Part shown: positions 6,428 through 9,720 of the stretch, piece by piece
How the letters are laid out: the number at the start of each line of letters is the position of its first letter
Numbering within the stretch: position 1 is the stretch's first letter
Assembly: GCA_028284565.1 (NCBI GenBank)
Contig: JANQRM010000511.1
Location: 1 to 9,720 of the forward strand
Direction: 5' to 3'
Origin: Anaerolineae bacterium
GTDB taxonomy: Bacteria > Chloroflexota > Anaerolineae > Aggregatilineales > Phototrophicaceae
DNA: 9,720 nt
Notes under the pieces: generated by a model
Database searches by the model: none
Told to the model about the DNA's origin: nothing
The model's input: the letters and a program-made list of their open reading frames with translations, nothing else
Made by a program: the position numbers and the translations under genes

Positions 6428-6749
6428 AGGAGCGTCTCCTGTTGCTTTGTGTACAGAACAAGACTCTCAGCATACGACAAAACGTTACCCAAAAGCTGCA
6501 AAAAACCATAAAAAAGTGTCAAGAAGTTATAGAGATTGTAATGGTCGCCAAAACAATCGTCATGCGGCGGAATTTGTTGTCGAAATCGTGCCATTTATCG
6601 GCGGTTTTCTTGCAATAAGTATTAAGAACAAAATTGTAACCCCAATCTTTATTCATGAATCGTTAATTCAGTGATACACTATTGCCAAATCATTGTCGTT
6701 TTATCTTGGCGACGCAATCTGACCGCAATTATCGTTTGATGGAGGACTT
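6428..6749. other. Divergent intergenic region, no gene seen
   Basis: This 322-nt region lies between the divergent lipoprotein and pilin genes. The plus-strand frame that crosses it from 6204 to 6674 starts inside the lipoprotein gene and has no recognisable protein features. On the minus strand a TTGACA (6522-6517) stands about 90 nt before the lipoprotein start, but no -10 is at a good distance. On the plus strand TTCATG and an extended -10, TGATACACT, are spaced by 17 nt around 6653-6681 and could serve the pilin. The sequence is AT-rich, with A/T runs and no strong hairpin. Confidence 0.5.
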
Positions 6750-6956
6750 ATGGTTTGGCAGTTCATCTTGGGCTGGATAGCATATCGTTTGCCGACCATC
6801 CGCATGCCCAAAGACAGTACCGCCGGACAAGGGTTAGCAGAATATGGGCTAATTCTTGTGTTGGTCGCCGTTGCCGTGATTGCCATCTTGGCGGCACTCG
6901 GACCGGTTATCGGGAATATGTATCAGAATATCATGGATAATTTCCCAACCTCGTAA
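6750..6956 (+). CDS. Flp-type (class IV-like) pilin
   Basis: A 68-residue prepilin-like protein. Residues 26-58 carry GQGLAEYGLILVLVAV followed by more hydrophobic sequence. This is the Flp/Fap pattern: a Gly before the cleavage site, Glu at +5 of the mature protein (Q27 = +1, E31 = +5) with Tyr at +6, and one long hydrophobic helix. Cleavage by a TadV-type prepilin peptidase would leave a 42-residue pilin. The 26-residue leader includes a hydrophobic stretch (WQFILGWIAY). The start is fixed by GGAGG 4 nt before the ATG; an inner ATG at 6804 has no such site. The gene is alone with its own terminator. No tad assembly genes (TadA ATPase, TadB/C, TadZ, RcpA) are in the window, so they must be elsewhere if this protein is assembled. 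Confidence 0.87.
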   Translation: MVWQFILGWIAYRLPTIRMPKDSTAGQGLAEYGLILVLVAVAVIAILAALGPVIGNMYQNIMDNFPTS

Positions 6957-6967
6957 CACGTCTCAAG

Positions 6968-6992
6968 AACCCGACTCACCGTCGGGTTTTTT
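6968..6992 (+). terminator. Intrinsic terminator of the pilin gene
   Basis: CCCGAC and GTCGGG pair perfectly around the loop TCACC, with flanking AA/TT extending the stem, and a run of T follows. It begins 12 nt after the pilin stop codon and isolates this gene from the next one. Confidence 0.92.
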
Positions 6993-7023
6993 GATTCCTC
7001 CCCCACGACTTCCCAACGCCACC

Positions 7024-7052
7024 TTGCAGTGAACTCAATTCTCGTTTAGAAA
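7024..7052 (+). promoter_or_regulatory. Candidate promoter of the FGE-like gene
   Basis: TTGCAG and TAGAAA are spaced by 17 nt but match consensus at only three and four positions. Transcription would begin near 7059. An inverted pair, TTCTCG (7039-7044) and CGAGAA (7062-7067 region), overlaps it and could be an operator or chance. Confidence 0.3.
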
Positions 7053-7146
7053 TAGAGCCGTTTCGAGAAAATGAGGGTTGATGCGGTATTACATCAGCCA
7101 AATACACATGACTGATGCCCGCGCGCATCAAGGAGATAGTAGTTTT

Positions 7147-8574
7147 ATGACACAACGTGGATACGCATCCATCGGGGGACCCCCCAGACGCAATCGTGGA
7201 GCCGCCCTCCAATGGATTATTATTGGCTTTATCCCCGGCTTGCTCTGTGGAGCCATTGCCTTAATTGGTGCAACGGCTTCCGACGTGATTGACTTTTCGG
7301 CTCCTGCGACACCATTGGTACACACTCAAGAAGTGATTGTTAATCTTGTAGTATCACCAACGCCTGACCCTAACATGACGGAAGAAGTCCAAGTCTTGGT
7401 GGTGACCGCCACCCCTGACCCCAACGCGACAGCTGTTGCTCAAGTCAACCCTACACAAGACACCACCGTTGCGGATGGGTCGGTGAATGTTCAACCTACC
7501 AATACTCTGCCACCAACGGATGTGCCACAACCAACCGATGTACCTGTGCAAGCAACCCAAGAGATTCCCCGAATCCTACTGGATGTTCGCAGTCCGATGA
7601 CTTCGATAGGCGGAGGAGAATTTACGATGGGAACTACTCCCAATGAGGTGATTACCGCTGTCAACAATTGCATCAACCGTGATGGCGGGAGTTGTGAAGC
7701 CTCCTTTGGAGAAGACTCCTATCCCGCGCATCCGGTGCGAGTCGATCCCTTCCAGATTGAGTTAACCGAAGTGACCTTTACGCAATATGTCGCCTTCCTC
7801 AATTCACAAGGACCGAATTCGCATCTGAATGGTTGTGATTTATTCGCCTGTATCCAGACCCAAAACGAATCCCCCGATGCACCGATAACCTTCAACGGCA
7901 CAACCTATAGCATCGGCGGTGGCTTAGCCGAGCATCCGGTGTATGGTGTGACGTGGTATGGCGCGCGCGAGTACTGCGAGACGGCTGGTCGTCGTCTACC
8001 CACTGAAGCCGAATGGGAACGTGCCGCCCGCAGTGTGGATGGTCGTCTCTATCCTTGGGGAAATGAATTCTTAGACGGACTCTCACAGGTTCGTTTGCCC
8101 TTAACTGAAAACGCGCCCGGAACCTTTCCCGTTGGCAGTTTCCCGCGTGGGAATACACCGGAAGGCTTGATCGATATGGCAGGCAATGTGGAAGAATGGG
8201 TGAATGATTGGTACGACCAAACCTATTACACCCGCCAATTTAACGAGGGTCTAGTAGAAAATCCGCAAGGACCACCCACGGGTTTAGAGAAAGTGCTACG
8301 AGGCGGTTCTTGGAACACCTTGCCTTTCTTCGCACGGACGGTGCATCGTCGCTCATGGGACCCAGCCGATAGTGAACGCTTCATTGGTTTCCGTTGTGCG
8401 AGTGATGTCGGCGAGGATACCCCTATTGGCTCACAGGGAGTCAATCCTGCTAATCTGGGGGTCGATGTCCCCAATAACCCTGATGATGAGGGTCCGACAA
8501 ATGCCCAACCCACGTTGCCCCCATCAGAGGAAGACCAACCCGATAACACCGAACCGAACTCCTCTGCAGGATAA
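7147..8574 (+). CDS. Membrane-anchored FGE/SUMF1-like protein without the catalytic cysteines
   Basis: This is a 475-residue protein. A short basic N-terminus is followed by one transmembrane helix (about 20-43). A Thr/Pro linker with TPDPN-type repeats comes next (70-140), then an FGE-sulfatase (SUMF1-like) domain at about 153-419. Family motifs are GRRLPTEAEWERAAR (281-295), YPWGNEF (302-308), DMAGNVEEWVNDWY (343-356), VLRGGSW (383-389) and FIGFRC (412-417). True formylglycine-generating enzymes have two cysteines after GGSY. Here they are T391 and A396, so sulfatase-activating oxidase activity is unlikely; many bacterial homologues are non-enzymatic binding or accessory domains. A 55-residue acidic, Pro-rich tail closes the protein. 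The domain should lie outside the membrane. The start is uncertain: ATG 7147 has AAGGAG 11 nt upstream, but ATG 7081, preceded by GAGG, would add 22 residues. A terminator follows. Confidence 0.88.
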   Translation: MTQRGYASIGGPPRRNRGAALQWIIIGFIPGLLCGAIALIGATASDVIDFSAPATPLVHTQEVIVNLVVSPTPDPNMTEEVQVLVVTATPDPNATAVAQVNPTQDTTVADGSVNVQPTNTLPPTDVPQPTDVPVQATQEIPRILLDVRSPMTSIGGGEFTMGTTPNEVITAVNNCINRDGGSCEASFGEDSYPAHPVRVDPFQIELTEVTFTQYVAFLNSQGPNSHLNGCDLFACIQTQNESPDAPITFNGTTYSIGGGLAEHPVYGVTWYGAREYCETAGRRLPTEAEWERAARSVDGRLYPWGNEFLDGLSQVRLPLTENAPGTFPVGSFPRGNTPEGLIDMAGNVEEWVNDWYDQTYYTRQFNEGLVENPQGPPTGLEKVLRGGSWNTLPFFARTVHRRSWDPADSERFIGFRCASDVGEDTPIGSQGVNPANLGVDVPNNPDDEGPTNAQPTLPPSEEDQPDNTEPNSSAG

Positions 8575-8599
8575 TCACCGATACCAATACACAATTGTT

Positions 8600-8632
8600 A
8601 AGGGCGAATCGCACGGTTCGTCCTTTTTGTTT
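8600..8632 (+). terminator. Intrinsic terminator of the FGE-like gene
   Basis: AAGGGCGAATC and GGTTCGTCCTT form an 11-bp stem with two G-U pairs and the loop GCAC, followed by TTTGTTT. It starts 25 nt after the stop codon. Confidence 0.92.
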
Positions 8633-8670
8633 AACTTCGTGTAATTCGACCGATCCCACTTCGTCTGCGT

Positions 8671-8676
8671 TATAAT
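8671..8676 (+). promoter_or_regulatory. Candidate -10 box for the LuxR/NB-ARC regulator
   Basis: A perfect TATAAT stands 38 nt before the start codon of the regulator and after the previous terminator. The best -35-like word, TTCGAC at 8645-8650, is 20 nt away, which is too far for a good promoter. An activator or an alternative arrangement is possible. Confidence 0.45.
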
Positions 8677-8714
8677 GAAGGTGATCTCAGATAACACAGC
8701 GGGTTATACTGGTG

Positions 8715-9720
8715 ATGTCAAAGCCAACGAATGATTTTGACAACTTTGTTGAAGCACTTACGGAGCGTGAGCAGGAAATATTAGCTTGCTTGAAAGAAGG
8801 TTTGTCTAATCAAGCCATCGCAGACCAACTCCATTTAGCTCTGAAGACCGTCAAATGGTATAACTCACAAATTTACGCCAAGCTGGGGGTAAAAGGACGG
8901 AAATCCGCTGTCGAGCGCGCCGAAGCTCTTGGATTACTGGATGATTCCACAGCTTCAACACCCCATCATCTCCCGACACAGACGACCCCCTTTATCGGAC
9001 GCACAACTGAGCTGAACGACCTCACGGAGTTGATAACTGATGAAGCGGTGCGCTTGATAACCATTCTCGCGCCCGGTGGCATGGGCAAGACTCGACTTGC
9101 TATCGAAGTGGGACATCACCAGCGTAAGCAATTCCAAGATGATGTCTACTTCGTGCCATTGGCGACGATTAGCGACCCTTCCAACCTCATCACGCTCTTG
9201 GCAGAACAATTGAACTTTCCCTTTCAACAGGATACACGCAGTCCAGAACAACAGATACTCGATTATCTCAAGCGCAAACAGATGCTCTTGATTTTTGATA
9301 ATTTTGAGCATGTCTTAGCCCGCGCCGATGTGGTTACCAACATCCTGAAGGTCGCCCCACAAGTCAAAATCATTATCACCTCGCGGGAACGACTGGCGGT
9401 AAGTGGTGAAACCGTCTATCGAATTGGCGGGTTGGATTTGCCAGACGCAGACATATCAATAGATTCCGATGCCGTGCAATTATTCCTCCAACAGGCTAGC
9501 CGAACCAAACAAGACTTCGTGCTACAAGATGAGGATGAGCAGATTCTTTCACACATTTGTCAACTTACAGACGGGATGCCACTGGCGTTAATCCTAGCTG
9601 GCGCATGGGTGGATGTCCTCTCCTTGCAAGAGATTGCCGATGAAATCCAACAGAGCTTTGACTTCTTAGCTGTCGAGATGCGCGATGTCGCCCAACGGCA
9701 ATGGAGCATTCGCGCCGTCT
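8715..9720 (+). CDS. LuxR-type HTH / NB-ARC ATPase transcriptional regulator (3' end outside window)
   Basis: The frame stays open to the window edge, giving 335 residues. Residues 15-75 are a LuxR/GerE helix-turn-helix (LTEREQEILACLKEGLSNQA, then TVKWYNSQIYAKLGV). After a short linker, FIGRTTEL (93-100) opens an NB-ARC/STAND ATPase with Walker A APGGMGKT (119-126). Walker B LLIFDNFEHV (191-200), the sensor IIITSRERL (219-227) and the GxP-type motif DGMPLAL (286-292) follow. Proteins of this class act as ligand-gated transcription switches and usually carry TPR or similar repeats further C-terminal, here out of view. The HTH is N-terminal, the reverse of MalT-type LAL regulators; I recall this order as common in Chloroflexota. 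The start could also be GTG 8712; an in-frame stop lies at 8682-8684. No good ribosome-binding site is seen. Confidence 0.92.
   Translation, partial: MSKPTNDFDNFVEALTEREQEILACLKEGLSNQAIADQLHLALKTVKWYNSQIYAKLGVKGRKSAVERAEALGLLDDSTASTPHHLPTQTTPFIGRTTELNDLTELITDEAVRLITILAPGGMGKTRLAIEVGHHQRKQFQDDVYFVPLATISDPSNLITLLAEQLNFPFQQDTRSPEQQILDYLKRKQMLLIFDNFEHVLARADVVTNILKVAPQVKIIITSRERLAVSGETVYRIGGLDLPDADISIDSDAVQLFLQQASRTKQDFVLQDEDEQILSHICQLTDGMPLALILAGAWVDVLSLQEIADEIQQSFDFLAVEMRDVAQRQWSIRAV

Noticed and set aside
6204..6674. 156-residue plus-strand frame reaching into the intergenic region
   Set aside because: It starts inside the lipoprotein gene as low-complexity Val/Thr sequence antisense to the Pro/Thr linker; there is no plausible start site or domain.
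7147..8574. True formylglycine-generating enzyme
   Set aside because: Both catalytic cysteine positions after GGSW are non-cysteine.
8955..9311. Minus-strand frame inside the NB-ARC gene
   Set aside because: Antisense to Walker A and B coding sequence; no independent signals.
1..9720. CRISPR array, tRNA, rRNA, insertion sequence or attachment site
   Set aside because: No regularly spaced repeats, cloverleaf, transposase frame or flanking direct repeats were seen by eye, including at the edges of the AT-rich gene.

Overview
The window looks like chromosomal DNA of a member of Chloroflexota, probably an Anaerolineae-type lineage. This is inferred from protein style, not from a marker gene. 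The pointers are a lipoprotein with a Pro/Thr-rich linker, LysM and repeated Cys-bounded SH3-like modules, a membrane-anchored formylglycine-generating-enzyme-like (FGE-like) protein with 'TPDPN' linkers, an N-terminal LuxR-type HTH fused to an NB-ARC ATPase, and a lone Flp-type pilin. There are ten protein-coding genes, two of them cut by the window edges. No tRNA, rRNA, CRISPR array or transposase was seen.

Layout. (1) 1-2132, minus strand: a pirin gene followed 51 nt later by a partial glycoside hydrolase family 38 (GH38, alpha-mannosidase) homologue. In the latter, every zinc ligand and the nucleophile that can be aligned has been replaced. (2) 2286-2948, plus strand: an AT-rich gene for an unrecognised two-helix membrane protein. 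It is converged on by, and overlaps for 38 bp, a small P-loop ATPase gene (2911-3573, minus). (3) 3583-4889, minus strand: a complete ribosomal stalk operon. It has a consensus promoter, an L10-type autoregulatory leader, an intrinsic attenuator, rplJ, rplL and a terminator; rpoB does not follow. (4) 4994-6427, minus strand: the LysM/SH3-like lipoprotein, with a degenerate palindromic repeat just downstream. (5) 6428-8632, plus strand: a 322-nt divergent intergenic region, a monocistronic Flp-type pilin with its own terminator, then a membrane-anchored FGE-like protein with a terminator. (6) 8671 to the end, plus strand: promoter and 5' part of a LuxR-HTH/NB-ARC regulator.

How the genes fit together. 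Genes 4994-8574 encode envelope or surface proteins but are separate transcription units, so joint action is only a possibility. The rplJ-rplL unit is self-contained and shows textbook feedback control. The most unusual points are the degenerate GH38 homologue, the compositionally foreign membrane-protein gene overlapping the ATPase gene, and the regular cysteine pairing across the lipoprotein modules. I did not find a clear new multi-gene system.
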